Shown: positions 63,869 to 64,000 of the stretch, in pieces
Numbering within the stretch: the first letter of the stretch is position 1
Layout of the letters: each line of letters begins with the position of its first letter
From: Conchocele bisecta
Taxonomy: Eukaryota; Mollusca; Bivalvia; Lucinida; Thyasiridae
NCBI GenBank assembly: GCA_029237695.1
Contig: CM055273.1
Span: 58,765,968 to 58,829,967 of the forward strand
Reading direction: 5' to 3'
Length of the DNA stretch: 64,000 nt
Made by a program: the position numbers and the translations under genes
Notes under the pieces: generated by a model
Database searches by the model: none
The model's input: the letters and a program-made list of their open reading frames with translations, nothing else
Told to the model about the DNA's origin: nothing

Positions 63869-64000
63869 CCCTTAGACTGCTGAATTAATTTTTTCCGTCT
63901 GCGTTAATATTTTATTTTCCATTTGTGTAATCAAAAACATGTTTTAACAACATTTTAGAATCATTTCCATTGTAAAGTGCTGTCAAACCATGTTTTTTAT
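63869..64000 (+). mobile_element. piggyBac-like MITE family H, cut by window edge
   Basis: TTAA at 63865-63868, CCCTTAGACTGCTGAATTAA, AATCATTTCCATTG then GTAAAGTGCTGTCAAACCAT; the right arm continues outside. Confidence 0.7.

Overview
This is animal nuclear DNA, most likely from a bivalve mollusc. One split gene with consensus GT-AG introns spans the window, and its introns are packed with hairpin MITEs, tailed SINE-like repeats and 'pearl'/Helitron-associated tandem-core repeats of the kind common in bivalves. There are no bacterial-style operons. The bivalve assignment is inferred from repeat style and was not tested by search.

The host gene is a plastin (fimbrin), a calcium-regulated actin-bundling protein, read on the + strand. 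The window holds its 5' half. Coding exons are 68-136, 32044-32211, 38134-38291 (exon 3a) or 38406-38563 (exon 3b), 47494-47589, 54676-54892 and 58429-58614. The gene runs off the right edge. Exon phases join perfectly to give 298 codons: two canonical EF-hands, the switch/linker segment, the first calponin-homology domain (CH1) and the start of CH2. Exons 3a and 3b are tandem homologues of identical length (158 nt) and phase, 114 nt apart. Exactly one can be used without breaking the frame, so they look like mutually exclusive exons that swap the segment just after the EF-hands. A decayed partial copy of exon 6 lies 127 bp upstream of exon 6.

Intron 1 (about 32 kb) carries several MITE families, a dead Tc1-like transposon with TA target duplications (12988-14568), a 54-bp tandem array split by a MITE, a palindromic 21-bp minisatellite, a perfect 82-bp inverted repeat, and a 5'-truncated non-LTR retrotransposon with a long reverse transcriptase ORF and a GATA-repeat tail (about 27400-29498). 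Intron 2 contains two larger elements with CAGGG...CCCTG ends and 5-bp target duplications. Introns 3 to 6 hold pearl/Helitron-like blocks, a TIR element with subterminal repeats (58691-62388), and nested insertions whose order can be read from target duplications (TA for one MITE family, TTAA for several piggyBac-like MITE families).

In the features, repeat families are lettered A to T for cross-reference. The letters are local to this window and are not database names. Family boundaries were read by eye and may be off by a few bases, except where a target duplication is stated.
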